DNA of 64,000 bases from DATCMH01 sp036563505. GTDB lineage: Bacteria > Pseudomonadota > Alphaproteobacteria > Rhizobiales > Beijerinckiaceae. Shown here piece after piece: positions 46,479-54,895 of this stretch. The notes below the pieces were generated by a model. It was not told the origin of the DNA, did no database searches, and was given only the letters and a program-made list of their open reading frames with translations. Positions within the stretch are counted from its first letter, which is position 1, and the number at the start of each line of letters is the position of its first letter. A program made the position numbers and the translations under genes. Location of the stretch: NCBI GenBank assembly GCA_036563505.1, contig DATCMH010000002.1, positions 372,001 to 436,000 on the forward strand. Reading direction: 5' to 3'.

Positions 46479-46607
46479 CCGCTCACCTCATCCTGAGGTG
46501 CCGCGCTTGCGCGGCCTCGAAGGAGGGCTCCAGGGACGTGATCGGTTCTGGAGCCCTCCTTCGAGGCTCAGGCTCACGCCTTCGCACCTCAGGATGAGGT
46601 GAGCGGG
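46479..46607. repeat. Large inverted-repeat element, family E (CTCATCCTGAGGTG type)
   Basis: GCTCACCTCATCCTGAGGTG at the left end is matched by CACCTCAGGATGAGGTGAGC at the right end. Inside lie CCTCGAAGGAGGGCTCCAG and CTGGAGCCCTCCTTCGAGG. The nested arms would fold into one long hairpin. This element type is widespread between genes in many alphaproteobacteria. Here it separates convergent transcription units and may end both. Confidence 0.88.
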
Positions 46608-46635
46608 CTGGAGGTGCTAGACTGACGGCGACCGC

Positions 46636-47385
46636 TCAGGCCCGCCCGCCGTCCACCGACAGCACCTGGCCCGTCACCCATCCCGATGCCTCGGCGGCGA
46701 AGAAGCGCACGGCGTGGGCGATGTCCTCAGGCGAGCCGAGGCGGCGGGTGAAGATGCCCTCGACGAGGCGGCGCTGACCTTCCGGGCCGTAGGCCTGCCA
46801 TTGCCGCTCGGTGGCGGGGTTGGAGCGCACGAAGCCCGGCGCGACGCTGTTCACGGTGACGCCGTAGGGCCCGAGTTCCTGGGCGAGTTGCTTCGTCAGT
46901 CCGACGAGGGCGTGCTTGGCCGCCGTATAGGCCTGGATGCCCGTCAGGCTCGGGCGCAGGCCGGCGCCTGAGGCGATGGTGACGATGCGCCCGAAGCCCT
47001 GACGCTTCATCACGGGCGCGACGTGCTTGGCCATGAGGAAGGCTCCCGTGGCGTTGACGGCGAGGATGGCGTGCCAGTCCTCCTCCGGCACTTCTTCCAC
47101 CGGTCGCCCGACCTGGCCGCGCACGCCGCCAGCGCAATGGACCAGGATGTCGATCCGGCCGCGCGCGGCCACGACCTCCGCCACCAGACCCGCGACCTGC
47201 TCCTCGTCGGCCACGTCGAGCGCCCGGCACGTCAGGCCCGGCCCGCCGGCAAGGGCCTCGAGCCCGGCTTGGTCGAGATCGAGCGCCCAGATGTCGGCAC
47301 CGGCGAAGCCTTGCGCGATGGCGCGACCGATCCCCTGCGCGGCGCCTGTGACCAGAATCACCTTGCCTTTGAAGCTCTCGCTCAT
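46636..47385 (-). CDS. SDR family oxidoreductase
   Basis: A 249-residue short-chain dehydrogenase. The Rossmann motif is VTGAAQGIGRAIA, the NNAG-like motif reads VHCAGG, and the catalytic Ser-Tyr-Lys set is IASGAG, YTAAK (with Tyr and Lys four apart). The C-terminal GWVTGQVLSVDGG is standard. The substrate is unknown. Its ATG overlaps the stop of the upstream ketopantoate-reductase-like gene by four bases. It is the last gene of the minus-strand catabolic operon. Confidence 0.92.
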   Translation of the reverse strand: MSESFKGKVILVTGAAQGIGRAIAQGFAGADIWALDLDQAGLEALAGGPGLTCRALDVADEEQVAGLVAEVVAARGRIDILVHCAGGVRGQVGRPVEEVPEEDWHAILAVNATGAFLMAKHVAPVMKRQGFGRIVTIASGAGLRPSLTGIQAYTAAKHALVGLTKQLAQELGPYGVTVNSVAPGFVRSNPATERQWQAYGPEGQRRLVEGIFTRRLGSPEDIAHAVRFFAAEASGWVTGQVLSVDGGRA

Positions 47386-48410
47386 GGCGTCAGCATCGCG
47401 TCGAGGGTTTCCCAGGCGAGCGGCCGTCGGCCCTCCTCGATGTCGTGGATGAGGACGACGAGCCGCTCGAGCCCCGGCGTCGCGATGCCGAGCTCGCGGC
47501 CGAGCGCGGCCACGACCCCGACCTGAGCGTCCACCTCCGTCCGGCGCTTTCTGACCGCGAGGTCGCGCCAGATGCCGGAATGGCTTTTCGCCGAGCCACG
47601 GTTGAACGTCACCATGGCCTCGAGGGAGCGGCGAAGCGCGCCCTCATCCGCGCCGGGCGCGAAGGCTGCCGGCTCGAAGCCGTTGAAGCCCTTCGGCCGC
47701 ACGCCCTTGGCCGCTGCGACCCGCATCACCTCTTGGCCGAGCCGGGCGTAGACGGGCCGGTGTCGCTCGGAGGCGAGCGCGTCGGCGATCGACTCATTCG
47801 TCAGGGCAGTGGCGAAGAGCAGGGCGCCGTAGCCGAGCTTGCCCCAGAGATAGGCCCAGATGTCGGTGGTGAGCACCGCATCCGGCTCAAACACCTGGAG
47901 GAGGGCATGCATCGCCTTGGTCCGCGGCGCGACCGTGCCGTCGAGCTCGCCCACCACGACCGCGGCGCGGTTGCCGCGCAGGATGCGGCCAGGCGCGAGG
48001 TAATCGGCCCCGTAATTCAAGAAGCCGCCCATCACGCGCCGCTCGCCGAGGACCCGGGCCAGCGTAATCTCGTTTAGACCGTTCTGGGCCGAGAGCACGA
48101 AGCCGTCGTCGGCGAGGTGCGGCGCGAGCTGGCGGGCGGCGGCCTCGGTGTGATGCGCCTTGACGGCGAGCACGATGCGATCGAACCGGCCCTCGACCTG
48201 ATCGGGCGTGAGCGCCCGCACGGGCTGGCGATATTCCTCGACCGGCCCCTCGATCGCGAGCCCGTCATGGTTCATGGCCGCGACGTGGTCGGCATCCTGA
48301 TCGACCAGGAGCACGTCGTGCCCGGCCCGGGCCCAGGCGGCGCCCAGCGTGCCGCCGATGGCGCCGGCGCCCCAGATCAGGATGGGGCCTGAGGTCAGAG
48401 CGTCGGCCAT
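47382..48410 (-). CDS. Ketopantoate reductase family protein (PanE/ApbA-like)
   Basis: A 342-residue NADP-dependent reductase. The Rossmann motif IWGAGAIGGTLGAAWARAGH opens the protein, and VLAVKAHHTEAAARQL, SAQNGLNE and the C-terminal KSHSGIWRDLAVRKRRTEVD match the 6-phosphogluconate-dehydrogenase-like ApbA C-domain with the catalytic Lys. Paralogues outside pantothenate synthesis reduce other 2-keto acids; the context of amidohydrolases and peptide uptake favours a catabolic role. The ATG at 48410 overlaps the creatininase gene by 16 bases. Confidence 0.85.
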   Translation of the reverse strand: MADALTSGPILIWGAGAIGGTLGAAWARAGHDVLLVDQDADHVAAMNHDGLAIEGPVEEYRQPVRALTPDQVEGRFDRIVLAVKAHHTEAAARQLAPHLADDGFVLSAQNGLNEITLARVLGERRVMGGFLNYGADYLAPGRILRGNRAAVVVGELDGTVAPRTKAMHALLQVFEPDAVLTTDIWAYLWGKLGYGALLFATALTNESIADALASERHRPVYARLGQEVMRVAAAKGVRPKGFNGFEPAAFAPGADEGALRRSLEAMVTFNRGSAKSHSGIWRDLAVRKRRTEVDAQVGVVAALGRELGIATPGLERLVVLIHDIEEGRRPLAWETLDAMLTP

Positions 48411-49102
48411 GGCCCCTCCAACTGGGCGCGGGTCTCCTCGACGCCGGTGCGCCAGAGATCGAGCATCACCTCGTCCGGCTTCTGGTAATCGCCCCCGAAG
48501 GCGCCGTCGCCGAGGATCGCCCGCACCGCGGCGGGCGGCGAGGCGCGCATCAGCTCGCGGTCGAAGCCCTCCTTTCGTGCAGAGGGCATCGCCACTCCGC
48601 CGAGCCGCGTCCAGGGAAAGTTCTCCATCCAGTTGGCGTGCGAGCCGCTCGCGTCGATGGCTTGGACCTTGGCCCAGGTGCGGGGCGCGTTCCACCAGCT
48701 GTGGAACTTGATGGAGATGTCCGGCCACTCGACCATGAGATCGCCGGCGAGCGCCGCCACCGGCTGGTTGCCGCCGTGCCCGTTGACGATGAGCACGCGG
48801 CGGAAGCCGGAGCGGCGCAGGGAGGCGATTACGTCCCGCGCCACGGCGAGGAGCGTCTCGACCTTCAGCGACACGGTCCCCGGGTAGTCGGCGAAGTAGG
48901 GGGCGATGCCGTAGGGCATCACCGGGAAGACCGGGATGCCAAGCGGCTCCGCCGCCTCCTCGGCCACGCGCCCGGCCAGGATCAGGTCGACGCCGAGCGA
49001 CAGGTAGGCGTGCTGCTCCGTCGAGCCGATCGGGAGGATGCAGCGGTCGTCGCGCTCCAAGTAGGCTTCGACCTGCATCCAGTTCATCGCGTCGATGCGC
49101 AT
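48395..49102 (-). CDS. Creatininase family amidohydrolase
   Basis: A 235-residue metal-dependent amidohydrolase. The metal-ligand motif is IGSTEQHAYLSLGVD (Glu, His and Asp), followed by FPVMPYGIAPYFADYPGTVS and the signature VNGHGGN. The family opens cyclic amides such as creatinine or processes formamides (as MftE and ArfB do). The exact substrate is not decidable. It lies between the isoaspartyl peptidase gene and the ketopantoate-reductase-like gene in one operon. Confidence 0.9.
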   Translation of the reverse strand: MRIDAMNWMQVEAYLERDDRCILPIGSTEQHAYLSLGVDLILAGRVAEEAAEPLGIPVFPVMPYGIAPYFADYPGTVSLKVETLLAVARDVIASLRRSGFRRVLIVNGHGGNQPVAALAGDLMVEWPDISIKFHSWWNAPRTWAKVQAIDASGSHANWMENFPWTRLGGVAMPSARKEGFDRELMRASPPAAVRAILGDGAFGGDYQKPDEVMLDLWRTGVEETRAQLEGPWPTL

Positions 49103-49149
49103 GGGCCTCCCGATGGATTCAAGTTCGCTGTCATCGGCACCGGCGCGCT

Positions 49150-50079
49150 TCAGGCATCCAGCACCTCGTCCCCGAAGATCGCCGCGGCGATCCGGCCGCC
49201 GCGGGCAATGCCGCGATACATGCCAGGCGTGTTGAAGGGCAGCGCGACCGTGCCTTGCGCATCCACGGCAATGAAGCCGCCGGTGCCGCCGATCGCGCCG
49301 AGCTCATCCAAAGCGCGCGTGGCGGCTTCCGCGAGCGGCAGGCCGGCGAGCTCCATCAGGCAGAAGAGGCGATGGCCGAGCACCGTCTTGATGAAGCTCT
49401 CGCCGTGGCCGGTGCCGGAGAACGCGACGCGCGCATCGGCGAAGGTGCCCGCCCCGACGAGTGGGCTGTCGCCCACGCGCCCGGGTTTCTTGTCCGTGTA
49501 GCCGCCCGTCGAGGTCGCGGCCGCGAGCCTGCCCTGCGCGTCGAGGGCGACCGCCCCAACGGTGCCATGCCGGTCGCGCTCGCTCGTCACGGCGTTTGCT
49601 GCTCGCGCCGCCTGGACGCGCAGGAGAGCGTCGCGGCGCTCCGGGGTGAAGAAGTACCAGGGCGCCGCCAGTGGCAACCCCTGCTCGCGGGCGAAAAGCT
49701 CGGCGCCGGCACCCGTCAGCAGGACGTGCCGCGTCCGATCCATCACGGCACGGGCGGCCTGGACCGGGTTGCGGATGCGCCCGACGCCGCAGACGGCGCC
49801 GGCCGCCAGGGTCGTCCCGTCCATGATGCAGGCGTCGTGCTCGATCGTGCCCTCGCTCGTCAGCGCCGCCCCATGGCCGGCGTTGAAGAAAGGCGAGTCT
49901 TCCAGCGAGCGCACGGCACCCTCGATCGCGTCGAAGGCCGCGCCGCCTCCCTCCAGCACGCGGGAGCCGACGTCGAGCGCCGCCTGCAGGGCCGCCCGGA
50001 TCGCGGCCTCCCGCTCCCGCGTCGCCTCGCCGCGCGCGATGGCGCCGGCGCCGCCATGGATGAGGAGAACCGGCGTCAT
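49150..50079 (-). CDS. iaaA: Isoaspartyl peptidase/L-asparaginase (Ntn hydrolase)
   Basis: A 309-residue plant-type asparaginase precursor. It opens LLIHGGAGAI, has FFNAGHGAALTSEG, and the self-cleaving and catalytic Thr173 in HGTVGAVALD. The small subunit follows with GRVGDSPLVGAGTFAD and GTGHGESFIKTVLG. These enzymes cut beta-aspartyl dipeptides and asparagine. The ATG at 50079 overlaps the stop of the upstream MarR gene by four bases. A peptidase of this type next to a peptide importer supports uptake of isoaspartyl or similar peptides. Confidence 0.93.
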   Translation of the reverse strand: MTPVLLIHGGAGAIARGEATREREAAIRAALQAALDVGSRVLEGGGAAFDAIEGAVRSLEDSPFFNAGHGAALTSEGTIEHDACIMDGTTLAAGAVCGVGRIRNPVQAARAVMDRTRHVLLTGAGAELFAREQGLPLAAPWYFFTPERRDALLRVQAARAANAVTSERDRHGTVGAVALDAQGRLAAATSTGGYTDKKPGRVGDSPLVGAGTFADARVAFSGTGHGESFIKTVLGHRLFCLMELAGLPLAEAATRALDELGAIGGTGGFIAVDAQGTVALPFNTPGMYRGIARGGRIAAAIFGDEVLDA

Positions 50080-50651
50080 GCCGCCACGGCCTCGACGGGG
50101 TCGAAGGTGCCGAGCACGATCTTGGCGAGAAGCACCGACAGGGTTTCGCGCTCAGGCCCTGACAGCACGCGCAGCATATCCTCCTGGGCCGCCACGAAGC
50201 GCGGCAGGGTTTGCTCAAAAAGCTGTCGACCCGCCGGCGTGAGCTCGAGGAGCAAGCTGCGCTTGTCATTCGGGTGCGGCGTGCGGGCGATCAGGCCCTT
50301 GCGCTCGAGCCCTTGGATCGCGCGGCTGAGCGAGTTCTTCGGGAAGCCGTAGGACAGGCTGATGTCGCGCGCCGTCACCCCGTCGCGCAAGCCGAGCGAG
50401 TAGACGACCACGTATTCCGGTCGCGGCAGGCCATACTCGCGCTCCACCCAGCCGTAGAGCGGGATGTTGTAGCGCAGCGACAGGTAATTGAAGCGGAAGG
50501 CGAACCAGCATGGATTCTCCCACAAGCGCACGAGCGTGACCGGGTCGATGCCGGAGCGGTCGGGATGCTCGGGACGGCCCGGGACGCGTGCCGGCGCTGG
50601 GAACGAAGCTTGCATGGGAAGCGCGGAGAGCGGGCTCGAAACTGGTTCCAT
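50076..50651 (-). CDS. MarR-family transcriptional regulator
   Basis: A winged-helix regulator of about 179-191 residues. The DNA-binding part reads GVTARDISLSYGFPKNSLSR, IQGLERKGLIARTPHPND, then KRSLLLELTPAGRQLFEQTL for the wing. An N-terminal YNIPLYGWVEREYGL and a C-terminal dimerisation helix pair complete it. The start is uncertain: ATG 50651 lies inside a palindrome that could be its operator, ATG 50615 lies just past it. It heads the minus-strand operon and is divergent from the binding-protein gene, so it probably controls both uptake and breakdown. Confidence 0.88.
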   Translation of the reverse strand: MEPVSSPLSALPMQASFPAPARVPGRPEHPDRSGIDPVTLVRLWENPCWFAFRFNYLSLRYNIPLYGWVEREYGLPRPEYVVVYSLGLRDGVTARDISLSYGFPKNSLSRAIQGLERKGLIARTPHPNDKRSLLLELTPAGRQLFEQTLPRFVAAQEDMLRVLSGPERETLSVLLAKIVLGTFDPVEAVAA

Positions 50652-50664
50652 CTGGAACTTGACA
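50643..50664. promoter_or_regulatory. Candidate operator overlapping a -35 box
   Basis: GTTCC-ATCT-GGAAC is a perfect 5-4-5 palindrome at 50645-50658. It touches TTGACA at 50659-50664, a consensus -35 hexamer for the plus-strand transporter operon. A weak -10 candidate lies 17 bases on. The site is between the MarR gene and the transporter, so it is a natural MarR operator candidate. Confidence 0.5.
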
Positions 50665-50763
50665 GCCCATCCCGCCCTGGTCAACCTGCTCTCGAGGGCC
50701 GTAGATCAGACACGACGTCAGAGCGGCCGCGCCAAGCCCGCCCGCGCTTTTCGAGGGGATCCC

Positions 50764-52359
50764 ATGCAGCATCTGGCGAAACGCACGCTCCTGGCCTCAG
50801 CGACCGCGCTCGGGCTCATCGGCCTGACCCTTCCGGTGTTGGCTCAGACCCTCACCATCGGCGTGCGCGCCGGCCCCGACTCCATCGACCCGCATTTCAC
50901 GGCGTCCGGCACCCATGCCGAAACCCTGAAGCACGTGTTCGACACCCTCGTCTGGTCGGGGGATCAGCTGCAGCTCGAGCCCCGGCTGGCGGAGAGCTGG
51001 AAGCCCATCGACGCGACGACCTGGGAGTTCAAGCTGCGCCGGGGCGTGAAATTCCATGACGGGTCGGATTTCACCGCCGACGACGTGAAGTTTTCCATCG
51101 AACGCATCCCGGTCGTCTCCGGCCCGAACCCAACCTTGATCTACGTGCGCCGGGTCAAGGAGACGAAGGTCATCAATCCCCACACGGTCCACATCGTGAC
51201 CGACGGGCCGTCGCCGACCCTGCCGAACGACTTCATCCGCCTCTTTATCGTCTCGTCGAAGGCGGCGGCGGGCCTGACCAAGGACAACGCCAACGAAGCC
51301 TTCAACACGGGCAAGGCGGCAGTGGGCACGGGCCCCTACAAGTTCGTGTCCTGGACGCCCAAGGACGCCTTCGTCGGGGAGCGCTTCGACGGCTACTGGG
51401 GCGAGAAGCAGCCTTGGGCTCGCATCGTGCGCAAGGAGCTCCCCAACGACGCCGGCCGCGTGGCGCAGCTCAAGGCCGGCCAGGTCGACATGATCGTCCG
51501 CACGCCCGCGGCCGACCTGCCGACCCTTCAGCGCGACACGAACCTTCAGGTCGTGAAGGGCGACACGGTCTACGTCTTCTACATCGAGTTCGACCAGCGC
51601 GATAAGCCGCCGCAGATCTCGAGCAAGGACGGCTCGCCGCTTGCCTCCAATCCCTTCAAGGACGCCCGGGTCCGCGAAGCCTTCGATCTCGCCATCGACA
51701 GGGCGGCGTTGGCCGAGATCGCCATGGAAGGCCTCGGCAAACCGCAAAGCCAGCTCGTGACGCCGAACATCTTCGGCTACAACGACAAGCTCCAGGTGAC
51801 GAAGCCCAACGTGAACCGGGCGAGGGAGCTGCTGACGCAGGCCGGCTTCCCGAACGGCTTCAAGGTGACCTTCTCCTTCACCAACGACCGCCTGCCAGGC
51901 GACGGCGCGGTGGGCGCGGCAGTGTCGCAGATGCTGGCGCGCATCGGCGTCGACGTGCAGGCGAACGGGCAGCCCGGCGCGGTGCTCTTCCCGGCCCGCA
52001 CCCGCGGCGACCTCTCGATGGTGATGTCGGGCTGGGGCACGCTGACGGGCGAGGCGAACTACACGCTCTCCTCCCTCGTCCACTCCAACGCGCCGCAGTT
52101 GCGGCTCGGCGCCTTCAACTGGCGCAACTACGTCAACCCCGAGATGGACAAGGCCCTCCAGGCCGCTGCCGCGGAGATGGACGAGGGCAAGCGCCGCGCC
52201 TACCTGCAGCAGGCGAACGAGCTGACCGCCCAGGATCGCCCGCTGATCCCGCTCGTCGCCGTCTCTTCCGCCTGGACGCTGCGCAAGGACAAGGTGCGGA
52301 TGGTCCGCACCCGCGCCGACGAGGACACGCTGGCGATGGACATCGCGCCGGCGCGGTAG
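50764..52359 (+). CDS. Peptide ABC transporter substrate-binding protein (second locus)
   Basis: A third SBP_bac_5 protein, again 531 residues. The signal peptide (MQHLAKRTLLASATALGLIG) is cut near residue 28, after VLAQ. The mature part shows VRAGPDSIDPHFTASGTHAE, LAESWKPIDATTWEFKLR, FTADDVKFSIERI and the C-terminal LTAQDRPLIPLVAVSSAW. It is less similar to the other two than they are to each other. The frame is open upstream of 50764 but without coding features. The permease gene follows after 373 bases of repeats. Confidence 0.92.
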   Translation: MQHLAKRTLLASATALGLIGLTLPVLAQTLTIGVRAGPDSIDPHFTASGTHAETLKHVFDTLVWSGDQLQLEPRLAESWKPIDATTWEFKLRRGVKFHDGSDFTADDVKFSIERIPVVSGPNPTLIYVRRVKETKVINPHTVHIVTDGPSPTLPNDFIRLFIVSSKAAAGLTKDNANEAFNTGKAAVGTGPYKFVSWTPKDAFVGERFDGYWGEKQPWARIVRKELPNDAGRVAQLKAGQVDMIVRTPAADLPTLQRDTNLQVVKGDTVYVFYIEFDQRDKPPQISSKDGSPLASNPFKDARVREAFDLAIDRAALAEIAMEGLGKPQSQLVTPNIFGYNDKLQVTKPNVNRARELLTQAGFPNGFKVTFSFTNDRLPGDGAVGAAVSQMLARIGVDVQANGQPGAVLFPARTRGDLSMVMSGWGTLTGEANYTLSSLVHSNAPQLRLGAFNWRNYVNPEMDKALQAAAAEMDEGKRRAYLQQANELTAQDRPLIPLVAVSSAWTLRKDKVRMVRTRADEDTLAMDIAPAR

Positions 52360-52732
52360 GGACTGAGAACCCTCTCCCCGCCTGCGGGGGAGAGCCTCGC
52401 CTGCAGAATGGCAGGCGAATTAAGCGCGTCAGCGCGGAGGTCGGGGGTACGGTGCCGATACGCGGGTCTCCGCCGGGCACTCACCCCACCCGACCCTGCT
52501 GCGCAGGGCCACCCTCCCCGCAGGCGGGGAGGGATGAGGGGCGCCGCCGCTGACGATCCCTCCCCGCCTGCGGGGAGGGTGGACGGCGCAAGCCGGCCGG
52601 GTGGGGAGGGCGCTGGGCACGGTCGCGATGCGGCGCCACGCCACGATCTGCGGATCGTCCCGCGCTTGCAGCGCTGGCCTCGCCCGGCGATGACAAGGTC
52701 AGGATCGAGAAGGACGCCGCCCTCACACGCCC
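52360..52732. repeat. Repeat-filled gap (families A and B) before the permease gene
   Basis: 52371-52450 is a family A fragment (ACCCTCTCCCCGCCTGCGGG, then GGGAGAGCCTCGCCTGC and GCGCGGAGGTCGGGGG). 52482-52610 is a family B element (CACCCCACCCGACCCTGCTG at the left; CCCTCCCCGCAGGCGGGGAGGG as CCCTCCCCGC-AG-GCGGGGAGGG; GCAAGCCGGCCGGGTGGGG at the right), nearly the same as 61569-61697. No gene is visible. Like the other locus, the binding-protein gene is separated from the permeases by hairpin-forming DNA. Confidence 0.82.
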
Positions 52733-53707
52733 ATGCTCGGCTTCATCATCCAACGGCTCTTGCAGGCGGCGCTGGTCATGCTGGCGATGTCGGCGCTCGT
52801 GTTCGTGGGTATCTACGCCATCGGCAACCCGATCGACGTCATCATCTCGCCCGACGCCACGCAGGACATCCGCGCCCAGGCCATCGCCCGCTACGGCCTC
52901 GACCGCCCGCTCTGGGAGCAGTACTTCGTCTTCGTGGGCAACCTGCTGCGGGGGGATCTGGGCCGCTCCTTCCTCTTCGGGCTGCCGGTCCTCGACCTGA
53001 TCCTGCAGCGCCTGCCCGCCACCCTCGAACTCGCCCTCGTCGCGGTGCTCGGCGCCACCCTGATCGGCGTGCCCCTCGGCATCTACGCCGGCACCCGCCC
53101 GGACAGCCCGATCGCCAAGGCGATCATGGCCGTGTCCATCCTCGGCTTCTCGGTGCCGACCTTCTGGATCGGGCTCATCCTGATCCTGGTCTTTGCCGTG
53201 AACCTCGGCTGGCTGCCCGCGGGAAGCCGGGGCCCGACGCGGGAGCTCTTCGGCGTTCAATGGAGCTTCCTGACGTTCGAGGGCTGGAAGCACCTCGCCC
53301 TGCCGGCGTTGAACCTATCGCTGTTCAAGTTCGCCATGATGGTGCGGCTGGCCCGCGCCGGCACCCGCGAGATCATGCTCACCGACACGGTGAAGTTCGC
53401 CCGCGCGGCGGGATTGTCCGAGGCGACGATCCTGCGCCGGCACGTGCTCAAGCTGATCTCGATCCCGATCGTCACCGTCTTTGGGCTCGAGTTCGGCTCG
53501 ACGCTGGCCTTCGCGGTGGTGACGGAAACCATTTTCTCCTGGCCTGGCGTCGGCAAGCTCATCATCGACGCCATCAACTCCCTCGACCGCCCGGTGATGG
53601 TGGCCTACCTCGTCCTGGTGGCCGCGCTCTTCGTGACGATCAACGTCGTCGTCGACCTCGTTTACGCCCTCCTCGACCCACGCCTGCGGCCGGGAGCCCG
53701 GGCATGA
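52733..53707 (+). CDS. Peptide ABC transporter permease, DppB type (second locus)
   Basis: A 324-residue permease: MLGFIIQRLLQAALVMLAMS opening, RYGLDRPLWEQYFVFVGNLL, LPAGSRGPTRELFG, the coupling loop DTVKFARAAGLSEATIL with RRHVLKLISIPIVTVFG, and VDLVYALLDPRLR near the end. It has about six helices. It diverges from the other two DppB proteins in the periplasmic loops. Its stop overlaps the DppC start by four bases (ATGA). Confidence 0.92.
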   Translation: MLGFIIQRLLQAALVMLAMSALVFVGIYAIGNPIDVIISPDATQDIRAQAIARYGLDRPLWEQYFVFVGNLLRGDLGRSFLFGLPVLDLILQRLPATLELALVAVLGATLIGVPLGIYAGTRPDSPIAKAIMAVSILGFSVPTFWIGLILILVFAVNLGWLPAGSRGPTRELFGVQWSFLTFEGWKHLALPALNLSLFKFAMMVRLARAGTREIMLTDTVKFARAAGLSEATILRRHVLKLISIPIVTVFGLEFGSTLAFAVVTETIFSWPGVGKLIIDAINSLDRPVMVAYLVLVAALFVTINVVVDLVYALLDPRLRPGARA

Positions 53708-54651
53708 GCGGGCTTCCCACGGACGCTCCGACCGAAGGCTTCGGCGCCGCTCCTTCGGCGCCACCGCCCAACGCCGCGCCGGTCTCGCCGCTGCGCCAGG
53801 CCTGGAGCGAGTTCTGCGAGAACCGGATCGCGCTCGCGGCGCTTGCCCTAGTCGTTCTGATCGTGGCGCTCGCGGTGCTCGCCCCCTGGATCACGCCGCA
53901 AAACCCCTACGACATCGGCAATCTCAACCTCATGGACGCGCGCCGGCCGCCCGGCTACGTCGGGTCGGAGGGCTATACTCACTGGCTCGGCACCGACGCG
54001 AGCGGGCGCGACCTCCTCTCCGCCATCCTCTACGGGTTGCGCATCTCGATCCAGATGGGTCTGGTAGCGGGATTGACGGCGCTTGCTATCGGCACCACGC
54101 TCGGCCTCATCGCGGCGTACCGGGGCGGGTCGGTCGAGACCGCGATCATGCGGGTCGTCGACCTCCAGCTCTCTTTCCCGGCGATCCTGCTCGCCCTCGT
54201 GCTCGTGGCGCTGCTCGGGCAGGGCAAGGCACAGCTCGTGACCGCGCTGGTTGCCGCGCAATACGCCTACTTCGCCCGCACGGCCTACGGCACCGCCTCG
54301 GCGGAGCGGCGCAAGGACTACGTCGAGGCGGCGCTGGCCGTGCCCCTGTCGGGCGCGCGGATCGTCTTCCGGCACCTCCTGCCCAACATCATGCCGCCGC
54401 TCATCGTGGTCGCCACGGTGCAGATCGCGAGCGCCATTTCGCTCGAAGCGACCCTCTCCTTCCTCGGCCTCGGCTTGCCGGTGACCGAGCCGTCGCTCGG
54501 CATGCTCATCGCCAACGGCTTCCAGTACATGATGTCCGGCCGCACCTGGATCTCGGTCTATCCCGGCATCGCCCTCATCGTGCTCATCGTCGCGATCAAC
54601 CTCGTGGGCGATCAGGTGCGCGACCAGTTCAACCCGAGGCTGAAGCGATGA
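53704..54651 (+). CDS. Peptide ABC transporter permease, DppC type (second locus)
   Basis: A 315-residue permease with an Ala/Pro-rich cytoplasmic N-terminus, then PWITPQNPYDIGNLNLMDAR, LGTDASGRDLLSAILYGLRI, the coupling loop ERRKDYVEAALAVPLSG with FRHLLPNIMPPLIVV, and the C-terminal GDQVRDQFNPRLKR. The ATG at 53704 overlaps the DppB stop. The following ATPase gene is separated from it by 244 bases of repeat DNA, unusual inside such an operon. Confidence 0.92.
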   Translation: MSGLPTDAPTEGFGAAPSAPPPNAAPVSPLRQAWSEFCENRIALAALALVVLIVALAVLAPWITPQNPYDIGNLNLMDARRPPGYVGSEGYTHWLGTDASGRDLLSAILYGLRISIQMGLVAGLTALAIGTTLGLIAAYRGGSVETAIMRVVDLQLSFPAILLALVLVALLGQGKAQLVTALVAAQYAYFARTAYGTASAERRKDYVEAALAVPLSGARIVFRHLLPNIMPPLIVVATVQIASAISLEATLSFLGLGLPVTEPSLGMLIANGFQYMMSGRTWISVYPGIALIVLIVAINLVGDQVRDQFNPRLKR

Positions 54652-54667
54652 GGTGCGGGGGCGTGCC

Positions 54668-54864
54668 CTCTTCCCCTCTCCACTTGTGGGAGAGGGCTTC
54701 GCCTGCGCACCGGCAGGCGAAGCAAGCGCGCAGCGCGAGGGTGAGGGGTGCGCTGGGCACGTCCGAGGAGCGGCTCCGTACCCCTCACCCCCGCTCCGCC
54801 TTCGGCTGCGCTCGTCGCGTCGGCCGCTCCGCCGACGCGACCCTCTCCCACAAGGGGAGAGGGG
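54668..54864. repeat. Family A inverted repeat inserted within the transporter operon
   Basis: Two family A units face each other: TTCCCCTCTCCACTTGTGGG leading to GGCTTCGCCTGCGCACCGGC and GCGAGGGTGAGGGG, then CCCCTCACCCCCGCTCCGCC leading to CGCGACCCTCTCCC and GGGGAGAGGGG. The outer arms CCCCTCTCC and GGAGAGGGG could pair across the whole unit. It lies between dppC and dppD and could reduce ATPase gene expression or act in mRNA processing. Confidence 0.82.
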
Positions 54865-54895
54865 TTTCTCGCGCATCCGGAGAGGCATCGCCGCG

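Noticed and set aside
50645..50658. GTTCC-N4-GGAAC at the MarR locus as a second LexA box
   Set aside because: It lacks the second GTTC or GAAC at the seven-base spacing required for the alphaproteobacterial LexA site.
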